DNA from: Cyclostephanos tholiformis
Lineage: Eukaryota; Bacillariophyta; Thalassiosirophyceae; Thalassiosirales; Thalassiosiraceae
Assembly: GCA_036939975.1 (NCBI GenBank)
Contig: JALLPB010001592.1
Span: 1-15,305, forward strand
Length of the DNA stretch: 15,305 bases
Direction: 5' to 3'
A program made the translations under genes and the position numbers. Of the stretch, positions 7,501 to 15,287 are shown in pieces. Every line of letters begins with the position of its first letter. Within the stretch, counting starts at the first letter, position 1. The notes beneath the pieces were generated by a model that saw only the letters and a list, made by a program, of their open reading frames with translations, was not told the DNA's origin and did no database searches.

Positions 7501-8916
7501 GTGTGGGGGTTACCACAGGCCGGAATCTTGGCCAACAAGCTCCTACGTAAACGACTCCTCCCTCACGGATATTTCGAATGTGCCAATACTCCTGGCCTGT
7601 GGCGTCACAAAACACGGCCGATTGCGTTCACGTTAGTGGTCGACGATTTTGGCGTGAAATACGTTGGAAAAGAACATGTCGATCACCTTATCACATGCAT
7701 CAAAGAAAACTATGGCGTCACTGAAGACTGGGCGGGCGACCTTTACTGCGGAATAAAACTGAATTGGGATTATTCGGCACGGACCCTCGATGTTTCAATG
7801 CCAGGGTACATCAAAAAGCTCCTCCATAAATACAATCATCGCATCCCCAAACAGCCACAGCACTGCCCTTACTCACCTTCCCCCAGAAACTACGGTGCCC
7901 AGACGCAAGCACCACTTCCACTCGACTTATCCCCCAAACTTACGCCGGATGAAATAAAAGAAATACAACGCATCATCGGTAGCATTTTGTACTACGCAAG
8001 AGCCGTTGACATCACTGTGCTGATGGCATTGAGCTCTATTGCAATCGAACAAACAAGGGGCACTACATCCACGATGGAAAAGGCGAAACAATTGTTGGAT
8101 TACCTTGCCACCCATCCCGATGCCACCATTCGTTATCGTGCCTCCGACATGATCATGAATGTACACTCGGATGCATCCTACCTTTCGGAGTCGGACGCAC
8201 GAAGCCGTGCTTGTGGACATTTTTTCATGGGATGGTCCCCCGACGACGGTGACCCCATCAAATTAAATGGTGCATTTTTTACCTTGTGTGCGATCCTGCG
8301 TTTCGTTGTCGCATCCGCGGCCGAAGCTGAACTTGGTGCCCTCTTCTTAAATTGCAAGGAGGGAATGATTTTTCGCATGACGCTCGAAGAATTAGGGCAT
8401 CCGCAACCACGAACACCAGTCCATTGCGACAACGCCACAGCCGTTGGCATCGCGAACAACACTGTCAAACGCCAGCGCTCGCGTTCGATGGAGATGAGAT
8501 ATTTTTGGATTTGTGACAAAATTGCCCAGGATGCATACAATGTAACATGGCACCCCGGTCAGGAAAATCTCGCAGATTATCAGAGCAAACACCATACCGG
8601 GGGACATCACCTTGCTGTTCGCCCGTGGTATTTGCACGACGCGTCATCCCCCTTGGTACTCCCTCGGGCAATCAGTCCTGGCACTCTGAAAGGGTGTGTT
8701 GGAACTCTCCCCCAGGGGTACATACGTAATGTACCCTTACCCCGAGTACCCAAAAGGCAGAGTGCCATGGCACAAGGAACGGTACATACGATACCGATAC
8801 CTGATTACTACGCACCACCATATGTAGTTCCTACATATGATAGTCCACGTAGATTAATAGAGAGCGCAGCTTATGCGGTCTCACCGGCATGGCAAGCTAT
8901 TGCCATTAATACTTAG
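4540..8916 (+). CDS. pol: Pol polyprotein of element B (protease-integrase-RT-RNase H)
   Basis: The frame is taken from directly after the gag TGA because no start codon comes before ATG 4642. Residue numbers here count codon 4600 as 1. The protease active site is IADSGAT (D65). The integrase has an N-terminal part with FAHQSL (H224) and SPATAKGHMKRPRQG but no complete HHCC finger, then a DDE core: D350 (SDLTG), D414 (VMDNQ), E446 (NAAERAIQTFK). A Pro/Ser-rich linker follows (about 620-780). The RT has D918 (LDIKNFYL) and the active site VVDD (D1015, D1016). RNase H has D1191 (HSDAS), E1244 (AEAELG), D1277 (CDNATA) and D1326 (NLADYQSKHH). Every catalytic acid is present and the frame is unbroken. 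The frame does not stop before the 3' LTR; about 72 C-terminal codons come from the LTR, with TAG at 8914-8916. Confidence 0.95.
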   Translation, partial: QGGAANTIVTLKCLTPFTVTLPYSSYPTETIFSAMSPHIDDDDVTVLTSNVSYPQQHACPAPTHVMPLDIAGGIVKLPPQLSIADSGATQIFVMEGSPVVNRRPTTRPLKVALADGRIVTSTHMCDIKIDGLPSTLTGHIIPDLSIASLFGIRVLTEAGCEVTFSATACIVKYNDRIILRGDKDPTTDLWTLPLGSAGMTALPRTSEFPSAPHVIADTHAVMPLQIATFAHTVRTKANSIRFAHQSLCSPPIPTLLKAIKRGYLKGCPNLTAIGVTKYLNPSPATAKGHMKRPRQGIRSTRRVTQGFLPLANTGSIDSSACSTASSASTRNIVPLQGGPVNVIQDDTDPISNVFVFAVFADKNTGTIYSDLTGKFPFMSLDGNVCFLVVYHYETNAILASPLPNFTDDAILTAYKLQFELLESKGYQISLNVMDNQANTVIKQYLTNKGCANLLVEPHNHRVNAAERAIQTFKAHFISALATTDSDFPLQLWDRLTPQVVTTLNMLRPSRRDPSMSAYEAVHGPYDWNRYPLAPPGCKAVIYEAPEVRGSWASHGTDAWCIGPSLDHYRCNHYFVPETRACRISGSAELFPQHCQVPFLLWNEHLQEVINELKTTLDELTPDRRTPFIRQIVDRLNLRTDVATPRTLTAPAHHWMLPQGDIQLHPFVPLTDRPFIGAPPLAREQRVSTTPPLQRISTSPPIMTAPNPTSKRGLKLQTRTHPRSTRNNIPHSVPAIAPTLPRRIIAAVEPTPLSPPPRRSPRIPKVTSMPISSRLRHRPLISQEAINSVSECVHATSCFDFKQVAMPMVHPTTGETISSYKKLMHDPATSEIWQTAFGKDFGGMAQGCQKTGQTGTNAIFVMTHEEITRIPKTQPVTYARVVVDYRPQKVDPHRIRITAGGNLINYPGELSTRTADLTTSKLMWNSVLSTAGAKYMCLDIKNFYLSAPLDRFEYMRIPLALFPRWTSEQYDLTKHALHGFVYLEMRRAVWGLPQAGILANKLLRKRLLPHGYFECANTPGLWRHKTRPIAFTLVVDDFGVKYVGKEHVDHLITCIKENYGVTEDWAGDLYCGIKLNWDYSARTLDVSMPGYIKKLLHKYNHRIPKQPQHCPYSPSPRNYGAQTQAPLPLDLSPKLTPDEIKEIQRIIGSILYYARAVDITVLMALSSIAIEQTRGTTSTMEKAKQLLDYLATHPDATIRYRASDMIMNVHSDASYLSESDARSRACGHFFMGWSPDDGDPIKLNGAFFTLCAILRFVVASAAEAELGALFLNCKEGMIFRMTLEELGHPQPRTPVHCDNATAVGIANNTVKRQRSRSMEMRYFWICDKIAQDAYNVTWHPGQENLADYQSKHHTGGHHLAVRPWYLHDASSPLVLPRAISPGTLKGCVGTLPQGYIRNVPLPRVPKRQSAMAQGTVHTIPIPDYYAPPYVVPTYDSPRRLIESAAYAVSPAWQAIAINT
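8688..8696 (+). promoter_or_regulatory. polypurine tract of element B
   Basis: GAAAGGGTG lies directly before the 3' LTR. It is the expected primer for plus-strand DNA synthesis after RNase H cleavage. Element C has the similar CAAGGGTG at the same place (13488-13495), so AAGGGTG then TGTT is shared by both elements. Confidence 0.65.
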
Positions 8917-8975
8917 AACAAACCTTTTGTCTAATACGCAATGGCAATCACCTTGCCGATTAGTTACTCTTAACA
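8697..8975 (+). repeat. 3' LTR of element B
   Basis: This 279-bp LTR is identical to the 5' LTR (2554-2832). It begins TGTTGG and ends TTAACA. Its first 220 bases are in frame with pol and supply the Pol C-terminus. Directly after it, with no target-site duplication, starts the middle of a gag gene of a different element (C). Confidence 0.97.
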
Positions 8976-9352
8976 CTACAAGCCCAGGAAGCAGCGGCGG
9001 CCAAAGAGGAAGGTGAGATGCAAGCAATGCTTTTCGCGATGCTGCAGGAGCAGCACGCCAAACAGATCGCCCAGATGGAAGCGACCAGCAAAATGAATAT
9101 GGATTCATTGCTGGAACGTATGAATGCGATGATCAGAGCAAACGGAAACAGGTCAACACACCAGCCTGACAAGGAGAACATGCCTCCGACGGGGGCGAAC
9201 ATGTCAAAAAACCGCGAAAGAAAAAGACACTGTGCTCTAACTGCAAAACGTTTGTTCTTCACAAGCCCTCGCTATGCTATGAACTGGAAGCTAATAAGGC
9301 AACCCGCTACCCCGGATGGAAGTCTGTTTTCGCAATGCCGGCACCTGCTTGA
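8976..9352 (+). pseudogene. gag: C-terminal part of Gag, element C
   Basis: The frame is open from the first base after the LTR of element B. It encodes an Ala/Glu/Gln/Met-rich coiled-coil-like stretch (LQAQEAAAAKEEGEMQAMLF and onward to about 9150), then a Lys/Arg-rich region. A frame change near the G5 run at 9191-9195 is needed to reach a zinc-finger segment CSNCKTFVLHKPSLCYELEA and PGWKS, wording that I associate with Gag of diatom-type copia elements. The gene ends in TGA at 9350-9352. The N-terminal half of Gag is missing because the piece starts at the border with element B. Confidence 0.75.
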
Positions 9353-9373
9353 CAGGGACCGGGGACAACAATG
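9350..9373 (+). promoter_or_regulatory. candidate TGA readthrough site between gag and pol, element C
   Basis: The gag stop reads GCT TGA CAG GGA CCG GGG, and the same frame runs on through the protease. The first ATG follows at 9371. TGACAGGGA is identical to the gag end of element B (4537-4545), while the codons on both sides differ. Conservation of the stop plus six following bases between diverged elements argues for a function. Confidence 0.6.
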
Positions 9374-11443
9374 GGATTAGAAAATTTAGCAGTTAAAATA
9401 GTTAAACCAGCTGCAACGTTTACTAACAACTATTGGTCCCCGCTGGCCTGCCTAGTCAAAGAGCAGGAAGACGACGAACAACAACATACTGAGGCCGATT
9501 CGGCCATGACTGTGACATTGCCAATTGGCCCAACCAACAAGGTAGCGGCACGTTGGTTGCGACGGATCCACAACAGATGCCTTGGCAAAACTGGGATTTT
9601 GGACACAGGAGCCATATCCAGCGCGGCACCAGAGCACAACGCAGACTGTTTCGTGGACACCGGCAAATCGTCGACCACGATTTTCATGTTCCCAGACAAA
9701 CCAACAAACAGAGCAATGAAGAAAACGCTCACATAGCATAACCTCCAAGAGAGCGCGAGAGAGATGAACATAGTGCCAGGCCTACACTCGACACTCATCA
9801 GCATCCCCAAACTCACAGACACCGACTACACAACGGTGTTTACTAAGACAGGTGCAAAAATCTAAGACGATTATACTACAGGAATCACAGCCAGCAAGCC
9901 CCCTGTACTTGTTGCCAACAGATGTGACCACACAGGCCTATGGAAGCTTGCACTTCAACACAACAACGAAGACCAGCACACACAACCACCAGAGCACAAC
10001 GTGATCAACGTCATTTTTGACCTCCCAAGCGCCTGCCAGTCTTTCCTCTGGTACCATGCCGCTGCAGGTTTCCCCACCAAAGAAACATTTGTCAAAGCCG
10101 TTCGCAACGGAAACTATGCGACATGGCCCAAACTCACAGTGAATCTCATCCACAGACACATGCCCGACTCCGATGAAACTTCGAAGGGCCACCTAAAAGG
10201 CAGGCGCCAAGGCATCCGCTCAACAAAACACATCGCATTTGCATCCCTAATCGAGGCAGAAAACATTAGAACCAATTTCGATGGGGAGAGCTCACCTTCC
10301 CAGCTACTCCCTCCCACAAAACTCAATAACATGTTCGCAACAATTGTGGACCTTGCCGAGGAAATCCATACAGATCAAACTGGCGCTTTTCTGCACACAT
10401 CCCAACGAGGCAACCGCTACATCATGGTAGCGATCCACCTGGACGCGAATTACATATTTGTAGCACCTATGAAGAACAGAACAGAGGGCGAGATGATCAG
10501 GATGCACCAAGATATCATTGATCGAATGAAAGCAGCAGGGCTAGGATTGAGAAAACAAGTCCTTGACAACGAATGTTCCACTGCAATGAAAATATCCATC
10601 CAACAAAATGGCATGTCATACAAACTCGTTCCCCCTGGACAACACAGACAAAACCATGTGGAAAGGGCGATCCAAACATTCAAATCGCACTTCATTGTCA
10701 TATTGGCAGGCGTCGACGACAAATTCCCCCTTTCTCTATGGTGCCAGCTTTTAACACAAACAGAACTCACATTGAACCTCCTGCACCAGTCTCGAATAAC
10801 CCCAAAAGTGTCTGCATTTGCCCATGTCCACGGCCAACACAACTACATGAAGAAATTGTTCGCCCCGATCAGATGTGCGATTCAAACGCACGTCAAAGCC
10901 GATGATTGCCGCACGTGGGACACCAGATTGGAACTAGGATTCAACCTGGGCACGTCCATGGACCACCATTGCTGTTTTAAGGTATATGTCACAAGAACGA
11001 CAGTCATCTTCAAACATCAGTACATAACAAACCCGGCTGTCTCATCTGAATCACACGTGGTTGCAGTGGCCCAACAACTTGCCATGGCCCTCAAGGGCAA
11101 CATACCGGCAGGCAACGAAACGGCGGATGCATTGAAAAAAGTAAGCAAGCTATTCACAAAAATTGCTGCAGCAAAACAAGCAGTGACGGCAACAAAGGCA
11201 GAACGCAACATACTCAGGGCACACCCAACCGCATGTCAAACGACTCACCAGGATACCGCAGCACTGCCAAGGGTGCATGAGCAGATTCCAAGGGTGGCCG
11301 AACTCCCCCAAGATGATTGTCACGCAGTGATATTGGTCAACCACCCATCCGTGCAACGGCCAGTTGTACACGCCCCTGTGACACATTCCCAAGCACGGTC
11401 ACCACGGCCCCACAGGCAGTCTCCCATGGCCCGACCAAACTAA
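9353..11443 (+). pseudogene. pol: Pol of element C, protease and integrase part
   Basis: All of this lies in one frame, continuous with gag past the TGA, but is broken by TAG 9734-9736, TAA 9863-9865 and TAA 11441-11443. The protease shows ILDTGA (active-site D-T-G). Between the first two stops and beyond, the copia-type words IVPGLHSTL and CDHTGLWKL are readable. The integrase has SKGHLKGRRQGIRSTK at its N-terminus and a DDE core: Asp 10373-10375 (HTDQTG), Asp 10565-10567 (VLDNE), Glu 10661-10663 (HVERAIQTFK). The second Asp and Glu have 31 residues between them, the same spacing as in element B. The catalytic triad is intact, but the nonsense codons should prevent a full polyprotein. Confidence 0.85.
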
Positions 11444-12610
11444 ATCTCACAGGATGAGGAGGATTACACACACCCACCCACCCCGCGCAGGGCCACACGC
11501 TCAATCACACGGAGCATCATTCAAGAAGCAATGTACGTGTGTTTGGACACACCCACGCCTGACCGCAAATCAACATTCACAGTAACGCCACGGCAAATGT
11601 CGATGCGCCATCTCCCAATGCAATGGTTTTGCAACATGGCAAATGCAGTCATTGGGGAGGGCGGCGAGCTTTTGGAATACAAGCACCTCGTTGCAAACCC
11701 CAAAACCCGAGCAACATGGCAACACTCATACGGAATTGAGATCAGACGACTCGCCCAAGGCATGCCCGGGCGCAACACCGGAACCAACACGATTGTATTT
11801 ATCCACAAAGACCAGGTACCCCGGGATCGGACCTACGGCCTCATCACAACCCTTGTCAGACCTGGAAAAATCGATGAACCAAATTGGACACGCTTAGTTG
11901 CGGGAGGAGATAGGGTACACTACCTCGGCGACGCCGGCACACCCACCGCCGACCTACTCACTGTTAAGTTGTTGATCAATAGCATCATTTCAACCTCTGG
12001 CGCAAAATTCACAACAATGGACATCAAGGATTTTTATTTAAACACTCTGATGGCCCGCTTTGAATACATGCACCTGCAAATCGCCGACATGCCCGACAAT
12101 GTCATCACACATTACAACCTCTGACGCAAAGCCACCCTCGATGGCCTCATATACTGCAAAATACAAAAGGAGATGTACAGCCTCTCGCAGGCTGGTATCA
12201 TTGCCCAAGTGCTGCTCGAAGAACGGCTTGCCGTGCATGGCTACCGCCACAGCAAGACAACGCCACGTCTCTAGACACACAAATCCCGTACCATCAGTTT
12301 CTCCCTCGTCGTCGACGATTTTGGGGTGAAATATGTTGGGGAAGAGCACACGCAACATCTGTTAGACAAGGTAAGGAAATATTACAAGTGCTCATGCGAT
12401 TTGGATGGGGAACGCTATTGCAGACTCACCATCACATGGGATTACGAGGGACGAAAGGTCCACCTCTCCATGCCGGGTTATCTCCCCAAGGCACTGCTTT
12501 GCTTCAAAGACCCAACCCCGTCTACACCCCAGGATCAACCGTACCCCCATGTCAAACCCAATTACGGGTCCAAGACACAACACATGGCAGCGGAGGACAT
12601 CTCCCCCCCC
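11444..12610 (+). pseudogene. pol: Pol of element C, reverse transcriptase part
   Basis: The same frame continues with a Pro/Arg-rich linker and then the RT domain. TMDIKDFYL holds the first catalytic Asp (12020-12022). LVVDDFGVKYVGEEH holds the VVDD active site (12314-12319), again with Val instead of Tyr as in element B. SQAGIIAQ and SMPGYLPKA are further RT words. It is broken by TGA 12122-12124 and TAG 12272-12274. The latter stands where the family has Trp (element B reads PGLWRH at this place), so TGG to TAG is the likely change. The frame is lost at a run of eight C (12603-12610), after which the protein continues in another frame. Confidence 0.85.
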
Positions 12611-13501
12611 TCAACAAGTACGGAAAATTATTCATCCAAGAGGTTTGCGGAACTTTTCTTTTCCTCGCATGCGGCATCGATGGCGGCATTCTCCCAGCAC
12701 TCAGTGCCTTAGCCTCACAACAGGCGAAACCAATGGAGAACACAATGAGACTATGCAAATTGTTTTTGGAATATATGGCGTCCTAGAATGAAGCAATTCT
12801 CACCTACAAGGCCAGCAACATGGTCCTTGCTATCCACAGCAATGCACCGTACCTGTCCAAACCAAAGGCTTGCAGCCGCGCCGGGGGACACATGTTCATG
12901 TCAGCTAACGACGACATACCGACTAATAACGGTGCCGTCCTTAATATCTCCCAAATTATCCGCGCCGTCATGTCATCAGCCGCGGAGGCCGAACTCGGAG
13001 CTCTTTATCTGAACGCCAAAACCGCAGTCTCGATGCGCCGCACCCTTGAGGAACTCGGCCATCCCCAACCACGCACTCCAATCCAGACGGACAACAAAAC
13101 CGCTAACGACTTACTCACCAACAAGATCATGCCAAAGGCATTAAAAGCCATGGATATGCGCTTCCATTGGCTACGGTGTCGCGAAGCCCAGGGACAATTC
13201 CGTTATTATTGGAGACCTGGCACACAAAACTTGGCTGATTATTTCACCAAGCACCACCCAGCCAGCCACCACCGGGCCAGCAGGCCGACGTACTTAACAT
13301 CAGGCTCTGACCCCGATTACAGAGAATTTTTGCTCAAATCACCGGGTACCAAGTCCCACGTAGCTACTACCACGAAAGCCACCGCCACTACAAAATCTTT
13401 CGTACGAACACTACTGTCTACCAGGAGGTTCAGTCCAGGGAAGGACCACATTTCCATTGCTGCAACTAGTGCTTAAGTGACCTACGGCAAGGGTGTGTTA
13501 G
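12611..13501 (+). pseudogene. pol: Pol of element C, end of RT and RNase H part
   Basis: After the C8 indel the reading continues in another frame. TAG at 12784-12786 interrupts it at EYMAS-stop-NEAILTYK. RNase H follows: HSNAPYLS, AEAELG, QTDNKTA and NLADYFTKHH. The first catalytic Asp is replaced by Asn (AAT) where element B has Asp (HSDAS), while the other three acids are kept. The frame ends at TAA 13474-13476. In another frame the typical terminus T-A-R-V-C-stop is readable at 13484-13501, with its TAG inside the first bases of the LTR, which suggests one more indel near the end. Confidence 0.8.
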
Positions 13502-13823
13502 ACCTACCACAGTAGGCAACGCGGTTAAGGCGGGAACGGAAAACTGGAACCCGCCAAAACCAACAAAACTCCTTAAGGTCACAACGAGCCATCCAGCAAA
13601 TAGAATACCAGAAAGGGAAACGAGACTCCATAACAACAGACCACCCGTTCCCAATTCATCCAACGACATTAGCGACTAAAATCGCCCATAATATGAGATG
13701 GGAGAACACAAATATTATCCCTAGACACTCATAAATATAAAACAACCTTTACATCGACTCAACGATAGTTCTTAGGTTCAGCACCCCCTTTGTCCGTCAA
13801 ACCAATGCACGTAGCAACCAACA
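13496..13823 (+). repeat. 3' LTR of element C (start clear, end uncertain)
   Basis: TGTTAGACC at 13496 follows the purine tract CAAGGGTG at the place where the LTR begins in element B, so the start is well supported. The end is proposed at ACCAACA (13823), which gives ends TGTT...AACA and a length of 328 bp. No second copy is in the window to confirm it. The segment holds a TATA-like box at 13731-13742 and a GGCGGG/CCCGCC dyad at about 13529-13555. Confidence 0.45.
13731..13742 (+). promoter_or_regulatory. TATA-like box in the LTR of element C
   Basis: ATAAATATAAAA is a good TATA match. It lies about 235 bp into the proposed LTR, leaving about 80 bases for transcript start, R and U5, which fits a short copia LTR. 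This is by sequence match and position only. Confidence 0.35.
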
Positions 13824-13857
13824 CCTTGGTGCTGTTTGCATTCTCTCGTAAAAAATT

Positions 13858-14304
13858 TTAAGCTTCACAAAAGTTCTCATCGTCAATGTCATCAAAAGTA
13901 GGGCAACTGCTGCAACTACTTGGAAAGGAGGGGAGATTGTCACCACTTCTGTGAAGACGAGTGGTATGGGGGGAGGGAGGCGGGCTGTCACTTTGAATAG
14001 AGAGGGTGCTGCTCATTCTGTGAGGATTTGCAAGAGTGGAAATGTTGCTTGTTTGCGATTGTTTGCCTGGTGGAGGGCTCTCTAGTGACATTGTCTGTTG
14101 TTGCACCCTAGACATATGAATTGTCGTCATCTTGTGCCTTAGCATTGCTGTAGGAATCTTGTTGTCTCTAGGGGGGGGATGCGTCATGCCACCCTTTGCA
14201 AATCTATTTATTGTGTGTTGTCGTCTCTTTGTGTGTGTAGTGGGGGGGTAAGATTCTACTTTTTGAGGGGGGTATGATTTCTGGACACTATCAAGTGTTT
14301 CCAA
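13858..14304 (-). CDS. doubtful minus-strand reading frame, Ser/Pro/Thr-rich
   Basis: A minus-strand frame of about 148 codons ends at TAA 13858-13860; the frame is open a little further, to about 14355. It has no ATG near its beginning; the first Met is about 40 codons in. The product would be Ser/Thr/Pro-rich and disordered (SDSPPPSPHTT) with an acidic end (CPTFDDIDDENFCEA). It could be a last exon of a host gene. It could equally be chance, because its Pro codons come from several long G-runs on the + strand (for example 13968-13984, 14171-14178 and 14243-14249). I do not recognise it. Confidence 0.2.
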   Translation of the reverse strand: METLDSVQKSYPPQKVESYPPTTHTKRRQHTINRFAKGGMTHPPPRDNKIPTAMLRHKMTTIHMSRVQQQTMSLESPPPGKQSQTSNISTLANPHRMSSTLSIQSDSPPPSPHTTRLHRSGDNLPSFPSSCSSCPTFDDIDDENFCEA

Positions 14305-14411
14305 ATTGCTCGACAGTGATTGTGAAATCCTACCCTCTTGGACTCCCGAATGTCACAGAATCATATGTACTAAAATATGAAACTACGATTTTGGTCGACG
14401 GTATAAACAGT

Positions 14412-14527
14412 GCCTTACAGCCGTCCGGAATTTTTTTGGTACTACTAGAGGAAAAACGACCCAAATATTATCTAAATGCTTTATTGTAGAGTAAGGCCGA
14501 GCCATACAGCCGTCCGAACTTTTTTTT
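14412..14527 (+). repeat. short direct repeat, two copies 89 bp apart
   Basis: GCCTTACAGCCGTCCG (14412-14427) and GCCATACAGCCGTCCG (14501-14516) differ at one base. Each is followed by two or three bases and a T-run (7 and 8 T). They could be remnants of a tandem duplication or of a small repeat family. Confidence 0.6.
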
Positions 14528-14589
14528 GTTTTTTCCGCATTTGTATGCTTGTACCGTTGCCTGCCACTCCACTAATTTTTTGTGTCTCA

Positions 14590-14683
14590 CAATTTTGGTC
14601 CGCCCCAAACTGGCCCAAAATTGAAGCAATTTTGGGCCAGCCCAAAATGCTGGACCTAAATTGCGAGTGCTGGACCAAAATTG
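14590..14683. repeat. nested double inverted repeat
   Basis: The outer arms CAATTTTGGTCC (14590-14601) and GGACCAAAATTG (14672-14683) are perfect 12-bp complements. The inner arms CTGGCCCAAAATTG (14610-14623) and CAATTTTGGGCCAG (14627-14640) are perfect over 14 bp with a 3-nt centre. TGCTGGACC(T/A)AAATTGC also occurs twice in tandem (from 14649 and 14669). It has the look of a miniature fold-back element or a transcribed hairpin. I see no clear target-site duplication. Confidence 0.8.
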
Positions 14684-14699
14684 CTCTACGGCATGGACT

Positions 14700-15110
14700 A
14701 CTGGTTCCGATGTGTGGAACCTGTCCTTCTTTTCGCCACGACATATCAATTGTGATGTTGTGGCGCACATTGACCTGTTGCTTGCCGCTTCCGTCGGTTG
14801 TATATCGCTGGGGCGATGCAGTTGTCATTGTTGGGTTGCCTTTGTGAGGATGGTGTCCTTGATCCTGGTTGCTTCTTCCAGTATGTGTGCAACAGTCATG
14901 CGTGCAATCTGTCTGTTATCAACTCCATCAATTATTTGATGGCTGGTGGGCACTGTCACGATTCTGATAGTCCAGCACCGCTGCCCACTGAATTGGAGCC
15001 TGTGTTACCTTAGGTAGAGAGTAATGCAACAAGAAAAAGTGTCGAGTGAATAAATTATGAGCTTAAATTAAAGGTAAGATTATCCACCTATACTCTGCAA
15101 ACGAGTCCCA
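14700..15110. other. no gene seen
   Basis: Short open frames occur on both strands but none has recognisable wording, a supported start or an extended open frame. No tRNA or rRNA pattern was seen. I find nothing to annotate. Confidence 0.4.
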
Positions 15111-15118
15111 GGGCAAAT

Positions 15119-15287
15119 GGGTGGTAGGCAACTAGCCTTACCACCTTACTTAGGAATACTATGAGCTCCTACATAGCCTGGCCAAGGGTATGTGAGGAGA
15201 GTACTAAACAGTACTGTTGTAGCCAATTAGTCTATACTAGTAGTTGATCGGGCTACAATAGTACAAGCTAATTATGGGCTAGCTGAT
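15119..15287. repeat. series of inverted repeats at the window end
   Basis: GGTGGTAGGC (15120-15129) pairs with GCCTTACCACC (15135-15145) with one extra T. GTACTGTTGTAGCC (15211-15224) pairs with GGCTACAATAGTAC (15251-15264) with one mismatch, which would be a G-U pair in RNA. AGCTA...TAGCT follows near 15266-15284. The density suggests a fold-back element, LTR fragment or structured RNA cut by the window border. The identity is not known. Confidence 0.5.

Larger units (their letters stand above)
2554..8975 (+). mobile_element. element B: complete Ty1/copia LTR retrotransposon
   Basis: This is a 6422-bp element with identical 279-bp LTRs (2554-2832 and 8697-8975) that begin TGTT and end AACA. 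Inside are a leader, gag, TGA, in-frame pol and a short purine tract before the 3' LTR. The Pol order is protease, integrase, RT, RNase H, which defines Ty1/copia rather than Ty3/gypsy. All catalytic residues that I can locate are present and neither gene has a break, so the copy is plausibly autonomous and very young. The flanks do not share a target-site duplication: 5 bases before are ATTAT and 5 bases after are CTACA. Confidence 0.95.
8976..13823 (+). mobile_element. element C: decayed copia retrotransposon, 5' part missing
   Basis: The piece runs from the middle of gag through protease, integrase, RT and RNase H to a 3' LTR. No 5' LTR or N-terminal gag is present. The domain order and wording show it is a relative of element B, but clearly diverged. 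It has nonsense codons at 9734, 9863, 11441, 12122, 12272 and 12784, a frame change near 9190, an indel at the C8 run 12603-12610, and a further frame change near the end of pol. The 5' border is the exact end of the LTR of element B. The 3' border depends on an uncertain LTR end. Confidence 0.8.

Noticed and set aside
9018..9380. A 120-residue + strand frame as an independent small protein.
   Set aside because: Its first part is the Gag coiled coil of element C; the rest is out of frame after an indel, while the zinc-finger wording is in the other frame.
13755..13785. GTTCTTAGGTTCAGC, similar to the bases after the 5' LTR of element B, as a primer-binding site.
   Set aside because: It lies within the proposed 3' LTR of element C, where no primer site is expected, and only about 7 bases match.
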